Origin: Eulemur rufifrons
Lineage: Eukaryota > Chordata > Mammalia > Primates > Lemuridae
Assembly: GCF_041146395.1 (NCBI RefSeq)
Contig: NC_091006.1
Location: 8,190,001-8,254,000 of the forward strand
Reading direction: 5' to 3'
DNA: 64,000 bases
Shown here piece by piece: positions 34,208 through 47,804 of the stretch; the first letter of the stretch is position 1; each line of letters opens with the position of its first letter. Below the pieces are notes generated by a model, which searched no databases, had not been told where the DNA came from, and saw only the letters and a program-made list of their open reading frames with translations. The position numbers and the translations under genes were made by a program.

Positions 34208-34939
34208 GTTCCCGGAAAGAGTAGGGGTCGCACTAGGCCAATTCTACCCAATTGTAGGCATCCGCAGAATTAGGGAATGGCACGGGAGCCACAAGAGCGC
34301 GTGGGCGCCAGCAAGGAGTCAGAACCAGCGTCCCTGTGTCCAGCGAGGGCCCCAGGGGCCGAGAGTCCTCAGGCTCACCGGCAGGACTTTTGAGTCAAGA
34401 CAAGAACGAGAGGGATCAGGGAAATGAGAACGCGCTTGTGAGCTCCTACTCACCAGGAACAGGATGTGTCCAGGATGTGGATGTCAAGGTCGGTGAAGGA
34501 AGAGCCGTGGGACTCTCGCAGAGGACGGTGTGAGAGATAGGAGGAACCCCAGGAGGAACGGCAGGGCGAGTTTGCGAGCTTTTACTCCCCAAGGACGAAC
34601 TGTGAATTGTGAGGATCAGCGAAGGGAAGATCCGGTCCCGGTCTGGTGTCTGCCAGCTTGGTTCGCGAGGGTGCGGGTGGACGCCTGCCTTACCTCGGCG
34701 GAACTAGAATGCTCTGCTTACACTCCAGGGTCAGACACAGGTTAGAGACAGACCCCTGCGCGGCTCAGGAAGGATCCATGGAACTTACCAATGACCCAGG
34801 GACTCAGAGGAAGGCAGGATTCAGGACTGACCTCAGGACCAGCTGCCGCCCCCTACTGCTTCCCTAGTTGCAAGCCCCGCCTGCTAGAGACCCCGAGGTC
34901 ACGTCCACCCATTGTGCCCTGCTGGGTTTGGGCACCAAA

Positions 34940-35396
34940 TATTAGGTCTGGAGCCAAAAGAGAAACACATGAAGGCTCATGTGTAGCAAAACGCTGTTTC
35001 TTGTGAGCATCTGGATGCAGATGGGTGGAGGCCAAAAGCGTCCATGAGAGAAAAGGGGAGAATCTTGTTTTCATACAGGGTTCCTCTGGGGGGAGTGAGT
35101 AAGTGGGCCAGAACAGCCCTTTGTAATTAAATCTTTTGCAAACAACCAACTCCTGAGACCCCTGCCCCAGTCCCATCCATCCTTCAGCTCAGGGGTCGCT
35201 GGGGTCAGGGGAGCTAGGGAGGGATGAACTTGGTCTCTATCAGGGAGGGAGGGGAAGGAATGCTGGCTGCAGCTGGCTGTTAGATTCACAAAGTCTGGGG
35301 ACTCTCCAGGCTATTGTGTTACAAAGCTAAGTTTTGCATTCACCACATTCTGTCCTAAACATACTTTTCGGATTCCTACCTGGAACAAACCTAACA
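34940..35396 (-). repeat. Class I ERV LTR, minus orientation, copy 3
   Basis: 457 bp with PBS (34,920-34,937) and PPT on opposite sides. Confidence 0.9.
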
Positions 35397-36134
35397 TTCC
35401 CCATCCTCAGTTCTTAAGGAGACCATTTCTACCTGGTTCCCCGGTTAGATTCTTCCGATGAAAGTAGTTCAGGCCCCCCTGAAGGCACCCATGGTCTGTA
35501 CCTATTCCCCCCTGTGCTTCCCCCAGGGAGGCCCAAGGATCTCAAACGCCCTCAAGACTCAACTCCAGAATTTCACCCCCTGAAACCTCCCCATTCCCTA
35601 AACCCAGGCAGCCTGGGAGCCCTCAGCAGCCCAGACCGCACGGAGATCTCCTCCCCCATCCCAAGGTTCTCTTCACACTTAGACCCCTCCCCTCCTCAAG
35701 TACAGGCCAGAGAATCACCCCAACCTGAGCCGGAAATCCCCACAGAAACAGCCAGGAGACCATACTGCGGGTAAATAACACTTTATTTCCGTGTTGTCCT
35801 TGTCGGAGAGGCAGAGTGGGTGAGATGAAGAAAGCACTCACGATGCACATTTCTGAGTCGTGGATGACACCACACATGCATTATCAGTTCAGCAAACAAT
35901 ACAACGTGTATTTGATCTCCCAAACTGGTTAAGGTTACTTATAGGATTTATAATTCGTCGTTCATCTACAATCTCTGTGGTTAATTTTTTAATTTCATTT
36001 GCATTCACATTTAATTGTTTCCTAGATTCCTTTTGGTCACGTTTTACGTAGTATCATTTTCCAAATCATAGGTAATGCCGTTTTATCCAATTTACGATGA
36101 AGTGCAGACACGGCAATGGATTTATAAGCAATAA

Positions 36135-36584
36135 TTAAACCACACTTACTGGTGGTGGGAGATGATGCATCTTCTTTTTGAAGAAATACATGATTTTCTT
36201 TCGGACACATTTAATATAAATCTGGTGATATAAAAATGAAGCTGTTTTCTTTAGTACAAGCATCAGCAACTCAGGGATTATAATCCTAGTCACCAAGTTT
36301 AAGATCATTTCATTTTCCATTGGCCATGTTATTGCTCCAGTGCACTGATCGGTTAGGAATTTTCTCATCTCAAGCACTTCGTCTAGTAAAATTTCAATAA
36401 TCATTTTCATTATAAATGGAAAAAGTGAATACTTGAAAAACGATTTAAAAAAGTTAAAAGAATTTAAAAGAACTGAGAAATTGCATTGATAATTATATCG
36501 ACGGCAAAAAAAAAAGAAAACTAGAACAAAAATAATTAACAACCACGACCAGAAAAGAAAGGAATGCCTAGTTTGTGTGCTCAT
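36135..36584 (-). CDS. Unrecognised 149-residue ORF, copy 3
   Basis: Intact frame from the ATG at 36,584. It has proline instead of glutamine near the C-terminus, changing the donor-like site to CACCA|GTAAGT. This proline form is shared by copies 3-6. Confidence 0.3.
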   Translation of the reverse strand: MSTQTRHSFLFWSWLLIIFVLVFFFFCRRYNYQCNFSVLLNSFNFFKSFFKYSLFPFIMKMIIEILLDEVLEMRKFLTDQCTGAITWPMENEMILNLVTRIIIPELLMLVLKKTASFLYHQIYIKCVRKKIMYFFKKKMHHLPPPVSVV

Positions 36585-36780
36585 GGTGCCCACCAACTAA
36601 TGCTCTGACTTCACCAGGAAGAGCGGCGGCTTTGTAAGTTACTCAGCATTGACTCAATCCTATAAAAGCCTGCTGAAACTTTATTCATATAAAGATTAAT
36701 AGGAGAAAGAATTAAAACTTGTAAATAAATGTCTTCAGAATGAACACCGAAAGATGCAGGGGAAGAGGTCCAACTTTTAT

Positions 36781-37930
36781 ATTAGAGTATGGGCAGCTGT
36801 GTGGGAGGGGCACCCAAAAAAATGTGCCAGAAAAAGTGCAACTTTTTATGTATGTTTAGAATACGGACAGCTCTGTGGGAGGCACATCCAAAGAAAGAAG
36901 TCATAAAAACTGCAACTTTTTGGGTGTGTTTAGAATATGGGCAGCTGTGTGGCAGGCACAGCCAAAGAAAGATGCCAGAAAAACTCTGCAACTTTTTGGG
37001 TACGTTTACAGTATGGGCAGCTGTGTGGCAGGCACACCTAAACAAAGGTGCCAGAAAAAGTCTGCAACATTTTGGTTATGTTTAGGATACGGACAGCTGT
37101 GTGGCAGGCACACCCAAAGAAAGATGCCAGGAAAACTCTGCAACTTCTTGTGTATGTTAAAATATGGACAGCTGTGTGGCTGGTAGACCCAAAGAGAGGT
37201 GCCAGAAAAACTCTGCAGTTTTTTGTGTATGTTTAGAATATGGACAGCTGTGTGGCAGGCACAGCCAAAGAAAGATGCCAGAAAAACTCTGCAACTTTTT
37301 GGGTATGTTTACAGTATGGGCAACTGTGTGGCAGGCACAGCCAAAGAAAGATGCCAGAAAAACTCTGCAACTTTTTGGGTATGTTTACAGTATGGGCAGC
37401 TGTGTGGCAGGCACAGCCAAAGAAAGATGCCAGAAAAACTCTGCAACTTTTTGGGTACGTTTACAGTATGGGCAGCTGTGTGGCAGGCACACCTAAACAA
37501 AGGTGCCAGAAAAAGTCTGCAACATTTTGGTTATGTTTAGGATACGGACAGCTGTGTGACAGGCACACCCAAAGAAAGATGCCAGGAAAACTCTGCAACT
37601 TCTTGTGTATGTTAAAGTATGGACAGCTGTGTGGCTGGTAGACCCAAAGAGAGGTGCCAGAAAAACTCTGCAGTTTTTTGTGTATGTTTAGAATATGGAC
37701 AGCTGTGTGGCAGGCACACCCAAAGAAAGGTGCCAGAAAAAATCTTCAACTTTGTGGGTATGTTTAGAATACAGACAGCTGTGTGGTAGAAACACCCAAA
37801 GAAAGGTGCCAGGAGAACTCTGAACTTTTAGGGTATGTTTAGAGTATGGACAGCTGTGTGCCAGGCATACCAAAAGAAAGGTGCAGGCGAAACTGTCCAA
37901 ATTTTATGTTTAGAGTATAGACAGTTGTGT
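36781..37930 (+). repeat. ~76-bp minisatellite, copy 3 (about 16 repeats)
   Basis: Same repeat number as copy 1. The first monomer has gggcagc instead of ggacagc, and one middle monomer reads gggcaactgtg. Confidence 0.95.
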
Positions 37931-39139
37931 AGAAATATGATTGGACAAAAAGGGTATGATCTAATTCTAACAGGCTGAGTCGCGGAACCAGTAAGGCTTT
38001 TATATTTAGATTCTGCTTGACCTCTGAGTGTGCCTTCTTCCCATCTGGGTGCCCGGCAAGGCTCTTTCTGGTATGCGGTTTTACAGTAAAACAAAGTAAA
38101 AGGAAAATAGTTCAGATAATTACTTTATGGCCATTTTACATAGATAACTTTGTTTCTGGCCAGCTTTCAGAAAGAAGGGGTCTGGCCTTTACGACCTGCC
38201 TTGGGTAAAGGGAGTCTGGTTGTTATGGCTAGCTTCAGGGAACAGTTGGAACAAGAGGCAGGCAGACAAGGCAAAGTTAGAAAATTTTTGCTTCTGAAGC
38301 CTTCACTTTAAGGTAGTTTTTTGAGTCCTATCAATCTAAGATCACCTGACTGTAGACTGAAAGGAAAAAACCTTCAGCGCCAACTGTTAGCACCTCAAAC
38401 AATGACACAAAGTGGTAACATGCTTTTTGCATGAAGATCAACATTAAGCTGTTTTAAAAACAATCTAAATAGTCTCAAAACAAATTTTTGGGGGGGTGTA
38501 AACTTGAGTACATGAAATATTTATGAAGAGTAAAACTGTTTTGAGATTCTCTTGGATTTTAACCATCATTCTCTTTTTATCTTAAAATAAATTACTACAC
38601 AAAAATTAATAATTTCGAAATATTTTTCTAGGCCAAAACTTTGTTACAGCAACATAATTTACACATAACTAGCTAGCTTGTAAGGAGTGGGACAAAAATG
38701 GACAAGAGCAGGGGAAAACTAAAGCTTCCAATTTAAGTTCTTCTAAGTACAACTTTGAATCCCTAACAGTACTGTTAATATCAGATGATAGTGAGAAAGA
38801 AACACCTTTTGTGTACCTCTCTACAGACATTGAATCGGTGGAAGTAAACTATACCTGCAGTTAGGATTAAAGGACCAAAACCAAAATATTTTCATAAACG
38901 TCTGACCATAAGTTTGGGTGGTTTTTTTTTTTTTTTTTTTTTGCTCTACTTGGTGTTTGATTTATTCTAATTTGCTGACACTTAGGCACATTTGCATTTT
39001 TACTTTAAAGTTAAACACAGAGGTTGAAGAACAGGAATTGATAGTAGGAAAATGTGTGCTCTCTTTGATTCTAACTGATGCTATTGGCTTCTGTGACTAT
39101 GCTTGCTTTTAGTTGTTTAATAAATGTAGTTAATCAGAA

Positions 39140-39919
39140 TGAAAAACAGAGATAAGAACAAAGGTAACTCCATGATAGGCTAGGCTTCCTGGATGTGAGA
39201 AGCCTAGTTCTGCTTCTGTATATATGGCTTGCTGGCTTGGTGCTTAGCGTAAGTGGAGCCATGGCAGGCTTCACTAAAGGAAAGGAAAACAAAGCCCCGG
39301 GGAGGTAACTGCAAGTTGCTTTCTGATAAAGGACTGGAGAATTCAGGTGCCCTCCAACCAACTAAGTAAATAAGAAGAGCAAGACATGATCAGCGCATGA
39401 ATAGCTTGTGCAGGGCGTGTGTTCCCAGTATTGCTTGTAACCAAAAACTAAAAGGTATGCAACAACAGCTCCCCCTCCCGCGTCGGAGACCCTCCTCTTC
39501 CCCTGGATGATGTTAACTACAACTGGCGCCAGTGCAAAAAGTCCGAAACTTAGAGTCAACAAACCTAAAGCCAACACGATCAGCCACTTCTAAACAAAAG
39601 GAACAAATAAACTGAAGGGGGATAAAGTGCAGACTAGTGTGTCGTGTGCAGACTAGTGTGTCGTGTACAGACTGGTATGTCATGTGCAGACCAACGTGTT
39701 ATGTGCAGAATAACGTGTCGTGTGAAAACTAGCATACAAAAAAGTCTAAAAGCCTAATCTTTACCCCAGGGCGGGGTCCTAGTTCCTGGAGAGGCCACTG
39801 CGTTGGTGCTCTGGAATTTGGACCCTGGCCCGGGGCTAGTTAATAAACTCCTTTGCCTTTTTGCAGCCTCAGTGACTCTGCCTCTCTGTTCCTGGGGCCG
39901 AGGGGAACCGGCTCTAACA
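39140..39919 (+). repeat. LTR_B/A hybrid LTR closing copy 3
   Basis: 780 bp with the five-repeat VNTR. It carries substitutions shared only with the LTR_B of copy 5 (e.g. aaaggaaagg near 39,280 and cccgcgtcgg near 39,478). Confidence 0.8.
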
Positions 39920-40741
39920 GTAAATCAAGGCAGAAAGTTCTATAGCTTGAGAGCTCAGAGTACACCAAGGAAAAGTTGCATCTAAAGTGGCAGTTAAGTT
40001 TCCCCCTAAGTCAGAGGAAGGAAGCCAGAAGGTCATCTGGCAGGGGGGCAGTGGGGAAGTAGAAAAGGGCTGGGCAAACACTTTCTCTCCCAGCGGGCAG
40101 AGAAGCTGTGGGGTGCGCAGGGGTTTGTATCTTACTTTTTACTCTGACCACGGGGGTAGCAGAGGCAAAGAGAGTGCCCGAAATCCAGGAAGAGCAGAGG
40201 ACGTGGCCGCAGTGTCTCTTCCCGTGCCAGAGAGCGGCCTGAGGCTCCGCCATCCCGGTGTGTCCAAGTCCAGTCTGTTCGGAAGCCTGAGGAGCCCGTC
40301 AGACTGAAGCAGTTTTGGAGGGTCGCTGGGTAGGGAGGACGTCCGCCCAGGGAGGGGCAGCCAGTTCTGGAATGCAGGTGCGATCTTCCCATTTGAAGAA
40401 GAGGGCACTGGCTTTTCCAGTGCCCTTATTTTGTCACAGGGGACAGGGCCCTGGTGGAGCCCATTTTCTGGGACATTTTACTTTAGGGACCTAGAGTGGT
40501 AGTGGAGGCAGGGCTCAGTTCCAGTAGAAGGGTGTGGGGCTGTCATCTACTTGCCTGGGGCCTTTTCAGTGACTCTGCAAAAACTCCTTTACAGGGCAGC
40601 CAGGATTTGAAAAGTCTTTTTTCTGTTTGGGGGACTGTTGTCAGTCCCACTCTCTTTTTCCTTCGCCTCTCCCCATGTTGGTTGTTAAAGAGCTTGAAGG
40701 CCAGGTTTAGGAGAGCTTTTGTGGGGTTTGAGGGCCTTACT

Positions 40742-41428
40742 CTAATTTTTGGAGCTTGTGCCTGATGTCACACTGGGACTGGGAGGTAAGGACTGGGAGA
40801 TAAAATGCATATTGAGGAGTGAAGTTCCCTCAGGAGTTGCTACTTGATAATTCAAGAATGGGCCTGTTTTAGGGATGGTGACTGTCCCCACTGGCTGGAC
40901 AGGGGTACGACTATGCATTTTATTGCCATGTGTCTGGGCATTAGCCCAAACCGTCTCCTTCTCTTCAGGGGATAGAGTAGAGGAAAGAATAGTGTAGAGG
41001 TCGTGCCAGGACAGATCATAAGATTGTGTTAAATAAAAAGGACGTGTACCCAGGTGAGGCCGTCCATCCCAGCCCCGCGGACCTGGGCAAAATGAGAGTG
41101 AGTAGGAGGGGGACTGGGACCAGGGCAGGGAGCAGGTTGAGGGTCAGGCTAAGGGAGTTCTGGTTGGGGAGACATGTGTGGGGGAGGGCTGAGATGGCAA
41201 GAGTCAGGATCTGAGGCTTCAAGTGGGTCCACAGCAGAGGGGGAGCGGGAGGGGGAAGGCCTAGCCTGTAATAGGAACATTTGAGCCTGATTACAGTTTG
41301 TGCAGAGTGAGAGTAGATGATGAAAAAGGCTTGGACATAGGGAATCTTGGACCATTTGCCATTGCGGTGCCAAAAATTGTAGTGAGACCTAGTGTTTTGA
41401 GAAGAGTAGTAGACTGAGAGTGTCCCAT
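40742..41428 (-). pseudogene. Class I ERV gag relic, copy 4
   Basis: Even-type version of the broken gag, with the agatgatg variant also seen in copy 2. Confidence 0.75.
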
Positions 41429-42162
41429 GTTCCCGGAAAGAGTAGGGGTCGCACTAGGCCAATTCTACTCAATTGTAGGCATCCGCAGAATTAGGGAATG
41501 GCACGGGAGCCACAAGAGCGCGTGGGCGCCAGCAAGGAGTCAGAACCAGCGTCCCTGTGTCCAGCGAGGGCCCCAGGGGCCGAGAGTCCTCAGGCTCACC
41601 GGCAGGACTTTTGAGTCAAGACGAGAACGAGAGGGATCAGGGAAATGAGAACGCGCTTGTGAGCTCCTACTCACCAGGAACAGGATGTGTCCAGGATGTG
41701 GATGTCAAGGTCGGTGAAGGAAGAGCCGTGGGACTCTCGCAGAGGACGGTGTGAGAGATAGGAGGAACCCCAGGAGGAACCGCAGGGCGAGTTTGCGAGC
41801 TTTTACTCCCCAAGGACGAACTGTGAATTGTGAGGATCAGCGAAGGGAAGATCCGGTCCCAGTCTGGTGTCTGCCAGCTTGGTTCGCGAGGGTGCGGGGG
41901 TGGACGACTGCCTTACCTCGGCCGAGCTAGAATGCTCTGCCTACACTCCAGGGTCAGACACAGGTTAGAGACGGACCCCTGCGCGGCTCAGGAAGGATCC
42001 ATGGAATTTATGGATGACCCGGGGACTCAGAGGAAGGCAGGATTCAGGACTGAGCTCAGGACCAGCTGCCGCCCCCTACTGCTTCCCTAGTTGCAAGCCC
42101 CGCCTGCTAGAGACCCCAAGGTCACGTCCACCCATTGTGCCCTGCTGGGTTTGGGCACCAAA

Positions 42163-42620
42163 TATTAGGTCTGGAGCCAAAAGAGAAACACATGAAGGCT
42201 CATGTGTAGCAAAACGCTGTTTCTTGTGAGCATCTGGATGCAGATGGGTGGAGGCCAAAAGCGTCCATGAGAGAAAAGGGGAGAATCTTGTTTTCATACA
42301 GGGTTCCTCTGGGGGGAGTGAGTAAGTGGGCCAGAACAGCCCTTTGTAATTAAATCTTTTGCAAACAACCAACTCCTGAGACCCCTGCCCCAGTCACATC
42401 CATCCTTCAGCTCAGGGGTCGCTGGGGTCAGGAGAGCTAGGGAGGGAGGAACTTGGTCTCTATCAGGGAGGGAGGGGGAAGGAATGCTGGCTGCAGCTGG
42501 CTGTTAGATTCACAAAGTCTGGGGACTCTCCAGGCTATTGTGTTACAAAGCTAAGTTTTGCATTCACCACATTCTGTCCTAAACATACTTTTTGGATTCC
42601 TACCTGGAACAAACCTAACA
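42163..42620 (-). repeat. Class I ERV LTR, minus orientation, copy 4
   Basis: 458 bp with PBS (42,143-42,160). One extra G in the ggaggggg run near 42,474 distinguishes it from copies 1-3 and 5. Confidence 0.9.
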
Positions 42621-43358
42621 TTCCCCATCCTCAGTTCTTAAGGAGACCATTTCTACCTGGTTCCCCGGTTAGATTCTTCCGATGAAAGTAGTTCAGGCCC
42701 CCCTGAAGGCACCCATGGTTTGTACCTATTCCCCCCTGTGCTTCCCCCAGGGAGGCCCAAGGATCTCAAACGCCCTCAAGACTCAACTCCAGAGTTTCAC
42801 CCCCTGAAACCTCCCCATTCCCTAAACCCAGGCAGCCTGGGAGCCCTCAGCAGCCCAGACCGCACGGAGATCTCCTCCCCCATCCCAAGGTTCTCTTCAC
42901 ACTTAGACCCCTCCCCTCCTCAAGTACAGGCCAGAGAATCACCCCAACCTGAGCCGGAAATCCCCACAGAAACAGCCAGGAGACCATACTGCGGGTAAAT
43001 AACACTTTATTTCCGTGTTGTCCTTGTCGGAGAGGCAGAGTGGGTGAGAAGAAGAAAGCACTCACGATGCACATTTCTGAGTCGTGGATGACACCACACA
43101 TGCATTATCAGTTCAGCAAACAATACAACGTGTATTTGATCTCCCAAACTGGTTAAGGTTACTTATAGGATTTATAATTCGTCGTTCATCTACAATCTCT
43201 GTGGTTAATTTTTTAATTTCATTTGCATTCACATTTAATTGTTTCCTAGATTCCTTTTGGTCACGTTTTACGTAGTATCATTTTCCAAATCATAGGTAAT
43301 GCCGTTTTATCCAATTTACGATGAAGTGCAGACACGGCAATGGATTTATAAGCAATAA

Positions 43359-43808
43359 TTAAACCACACTTACTGGTGGTGGGAGATGATGCATCTTCTT
43401 TTTGAAGAAATACATGATTTTCTTTCGGACACATTTAATATAAATCTGGTGATATAAAAATGAAGCTGTTTTCTTTAGTACAAGCATCAGCAACTCAGGG
43501 ATTATAATCCTAGTCACCAAGTTTAAGATCATTTCATTTTCCATTGGCCATGTTATTGCTCCAGTGCACTGATCGGTTAGGAATTTTCTCATCTCAAGCA
43601 CTTCGTCTAGTAAAATTTCAATAATCATTTTCATTATAAATGGAAAAAGTGAATACTTGAAAAACGATTTAAAAAAGTTAAAAGAATTTAAAAGAACTGA
43701 GAAATTGCATTGATAATTATATCGACGGCAAAAAAAAAAGAAAACTAGAACAAAAATAATTAACAACCACGACCAGAAAAGAAAGGAATGCCTAGTTTGT
43801 GTGCTCAT
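43359..43808 (-). CDS. Unrecognised 149-residue ORF, copy 4
   Basis: Intact frame from the ATG at 43,808, proline form. Function unknown. Confidence 0.3.
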   Translation of the reverse strand: MSTQTRHSFLFWSWLLIIFVLVFFFFCRRYNYQCNFSVLLNSFNFFKSFFKYSLFPFIMKMIIEILLDEVLEMRKFLTDQCTGAITWPMENEMILNLVTRIIIPELLMLVLKKTASFLYHQIYIKCVRKKIMYFFKKKMHHLPPPVSVV

Positions 43809-44004
43809 GGTGCCCACCAACTAATGTTCTGACTTCACCAGGAAGAGCGGCGGCTTTGTAAGTTACTCAGCATTGACTCAATCCTATAAAAGCCTGCTGA
43901 AACTTTATTCATATAAAGATTAATAGGAGAAAGAATTAAAACTTGTAAATAAATGTCTTCAGAATGAACACTGAAAGATGCAGGGGAAGAGGTCCAACTT
44001 TTAT

Positions 44005-45001
44005 ATTAGAGTATGGACAGCTGTGTGGGAGGGGCACCCAAAAAAATGTGCCAGAAAAAGTGCAACTTTTTATGGATGTTTAGAATACGGACAGCTCTGT
44101 GGGAGGCACATCCAAAGAAAGAAATCATAAAAACTGCAGCTTTTGGGGTGTGTTTAGAATATGGGCAGCTGTGTGGCAGGCACAGTCAAAGAAAGATGCC
44201 AGAAAAACTCTGCAACTTTTTGGGTACTTTACAGTATGGGCAGCTGTGTGGCAGGCACACCTAAACAAAGGTGCCAGAAAAAGTCTGCAACATTTTGGTT
44301 ATGTTTAGGATACGGACAGCTGTGTGGCAGGCACACCCAAAGAAAGATGCCAGGAAAACTCTGCAACTTCTTGTGTATGTTAAAATATGGACAGCTGTGT
44401 GGCTGGTAGACCCAAAGAGAGGTGCCAGAAAAACTCTGCAGTTTTTTGTGTATGTTTAGAATATGGACAGCTGTGTGGCAGGCACAGCCAAAGAAAGATG
44501 CCAGAAAAACTCTGCAACTTTTTGGGTACGTTTACAGTATGGGCAGCTGTGTGGCAGGCACACCTAAACAAAGGTGCCAGAAAAAGTCTGCAACATTTTG
44601 GTTATGTTTAGGATACGGACAGCTGTGTGACAGGCACACCCAAAGAAAGATGCCAGGAAAACTCTGCAACTTCTTGTGTATGTTAAGGTATGGACAGCTT
44701 TGTGGCTGGTAGACCCAAAGAGAGGTGCCAGAAAAACTCTGCAGTTTTTTGTGTATGTTTAGAATATGGACAGCTGTGTGGCAGGCACACCCAAAGAAAG
44801 GTGCCAGAAAAAATCTTCAACTTTGTGGGTATGTTTAGAATACAGACAGCTGTGTGGTAGAAACACCCAAAGAAAGGTGCCAGGAGAACTCTGAACTTTT
44901 AGGGTATGTTTAGAGTATGGACAGCTGTGTGCCAGGCATACCGAAAGAAAGGTGCAGGCGAAACTGTCCAAATTTTATGTTTAGAGTATAGACAGGTGTG
45001 T
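44005..45001 (+). repeat. ~76-bp minisatellite, copy 4 (about 14 repeats)
   Basis: Two middle repeats are missing relative to copies 1-3 and 5, and a 2-base change (gggtacttt) near 44,224 shifts phase. The same short form occurs in copy 6. Confidence 0.95.
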
Positions 45002-45995
45002 AGAAATATGATTGGACAAAAAGGGTATGATCTAATTCTAACAGGCTGAGTCTCGGAACCAGTAAGGCTTTTATATTTAGATTCTGCTTGACCTCTTAGT
45101 GTGCCTTCTTCCCTTCTGGGTGCCCGGCAAGGCTCTTTCTGGTATGCGGTTTTACAGTAAAACAAAGTAAAAGGAAAATAGTTCAGATAGTTACTTTATG
45201 GCCATTTTACATAGATAACTTTAGATTTTCTGGCCAGCTTTCAGAAAGAAGGGGTTCTGGCCTTTACGACCTGCCTTGGGTAGAGGGAGTCTGGTTGTTA
45301 TGGCTAGCTTCAGGGAAGAATTGGAACAAGAGGCAGGCAGACAAGGCAAAGTTAGAAAATTTTTGCTTCTGAAGCCTTCACTTTAAGGTAGTTTTATGAG
45401 TCCCATCAATATAAGATCACCTGACTGTAGACTGAAAGGAAAAAACCTTCAGCGCCAGTTGTTAGCACCTCAAACACTGACACAAAGTGGTAACATGCTT
45501 TTTGCATGAAGATCAAGATTAAGCTGTTTTAAAAACAATCTAAATAGTCTCAAAACAATTTTTTGGGGGGGTGTAAACTTGAGTACATGAAATATTTATG
45601 AAGAGTAAAACTGTTTTGAGATTCTCTTGGATTTTAACCATCATTCTCTTTTTATCTTAAAATAAATTACTACACAAAAATTAATAATTTCGAAATATTT
45701 TTCTAGGCCAAAACTTTGTTACAGCAACATAATTTACACATAACTAGCTAGCTTGTAAGGAGTGGGACAAAAATGGACAAGAGCAGGGGAAAACTAAAGC
45801 TTCCAATTTAAGTTCTTCTAAGTACAACTTTGAATCCCTAACAGTACTGTTAATATCAGATGATAGTGAGAAAGAAACACCTTTTGTGTACCTCTCTACA
45901 GACATTGAATCGGTGGAAGTAAACTATACCTGCAGTTAGGATTAAAGGACCAAAACCAAAATATTTTCATAAACGTCTGACCATAAGTTTGGGTG

Positions 45996-46026
<31 letters not shown>

Positions 46027-46220
46027 CTACTTGGTGTTTGATTTATTCTAATTTGCTGACACTTAGGCACATTTGCATTTACACTTTAAAGTTAAACACA
46101 GAGGTTGAAGAACAGGAATTGATAGTAGGAAAATGTGTGCTCTCTTTGATTCTAACTGATGCTATTGGCTTCTGTGACTATGCTTGCTTTTAGTTGTTTA
46201 ATAAATGTAGTTAATCAGAA

Positions 46221-46981
46221 TGAAAAACAGAGATAAGAACAAAGGTAACTCCATGATAGGCTAGGCTTCCTGGATGTGAGAAGCCTAGTTCTGCTTCTGT
46301 ATATATGGCTTGCTGGCTTGGTGCTTAGCGTAAGTGGAGCCATGGCAGGCTTCACTAAAGTAAAGGAAAACAAAGCCCCGGGGAGGTAACTGCAAGTTGC
46401 TTTCTGATAAAGGACTGGAGAATCCAGGTGCCCTCCAACCAACTAAGTAAATAAGAAGAGCAAGACATGATCAGCGCATGAATAGCTTGTGCAGGGCGTG
46501 TGTTCCCAGTATCGCTTGTAACCAAAAACTAAAAGGTATGCAACAACAGCTCCCCCTCCCCCATCGGAGACCCTCCTCTTCCCCTGGATGATGTTAACTA
46601 CAACTGGCGCCAGTGCAAAAAGTCCGAAACTTAGAGTCAACAAACCTAAAGCCAACGCGATCAGCCACTTCTAAACAAAAGGAACAAATAAACTGAAGGG
46701 GGATAAAGTGCAGACTAGTGTGTCGTGTACAGACTGGTATGTCATGTGCAGACCAACGTGTTATGTGCAGAATAACGTGTCGTGTGAAAACTAGCATACA
46801 AAAAAGTCTAAAAGCCTAATCTTTACCCCAGGGCGGGGTCCTAGTTCCTGGAGAGGCCACTGCGTTGGTGCTCTGGAATTTGGACCCTGGCCCGGGGCTA
46901 GTTAATAAACTCCTTTGCCTTTTTGCAGCCTCAGTGACTCTGCCTCTCTGTTCCTGGGGCCGAGGGGAACCGGCTCTAACA
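46221..46981 (+). repeat. LTR_B/A hybrid LTR closing copy 4
   Basis: 761 bp with the four-repeat VNTR, matching the LTR_B of copy 2. Confidence 0.8.
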
Positions 46982-47804
46982 GTAAATCAAGGCAGAAAGT
47001 TCTATAGCTTGAGAGCTCAGAGTACACCAAGGAAAAGTTGCATCTAAAGTGGCAGTTAAGTTTCCCCCTAAGTCAGAGGAAGGAAGCCAGAAGCTCATCT
47101 GGCAGGGGGGCAGTGGGGAAGTAGAAAAGGGCTGGGCAAACACTTTCTCTCCCAGTGGGCAGAGAAGCTGTGGGGTGCGCAGGGGTTTGTATCTTACCTT
47201 TTACTCTGACCACGGGGATAGCAGAGGCAAAGAGAGTGCCCGAAATCCAGGAAGAGCAGAGGACGTGGCCGCAGTGTCTCTTCCCGTGCCAGAGAGCGGC
47301 CTGAGGCTCGGTCATCCCGGTGTGTCCAAGTCCAGTCTGTTCGGAAGCCTGAGGAGCCCGTCAGACTGAAGCAGTTTTGGAGGGTCGCTGGGTAGGGAGG
47401 ACGTCCGCCCAGGGAGGGGCAGCCAGTTCCGGAATGCAGGTGCGATCTTCCCATTTGAAGAAGAGGGCACCGGCTTCTCCAGTGCCCTTATTTTGTCACA
47501 GGGGACAGGGCCCTGGTGGAGCCCATTTTCTGGGACATTTTACTTTAGGGACCTAGAGTGGTAGTGGAGGCAGGGCTCAGTTCCAGTAGAAGGGTGTGGG
47601 GCTGTCATCTACTTGCCTGGGGCCTTTTCAGTGACTCTGCAAAAACTCCTTTACAGGGCAGCCAGGATTTGAAAAGTCTTTTTTCTGTTTGGGGGGACTG
47701 TTGTGAATCCCACTCTCTTTTTCCTTCGCCTCTCCCCATGTTGGTTGTTAAAGAGCTTGAAGGCCAGGTTTAGGAGAGCTTTTGTGGGGTTTGAGGGCCT
47801 TACT

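Larger units (their letters stand above)
32698..39919 (+). repeat. Tandem array unit, copy 3 (7,222 bp)
   Basis: Odd-type unit. It pairs with copy 4 as a dimer that is repeated as copies 5-6 at a constant 14,284-bp offset. Confidence 0.95.
39920..46981 (+). repeat. Tandem array unit, copy 4 (7,062 bp)
   Basis: Even-type unit, shortened by two minisatellite repeats and one VNTR repeat. It shares private changes with copy 6 (gtttgggggactgttgtcagtccc region near 40,627; ttactttttactc near 40,135). Confidence 0.95.
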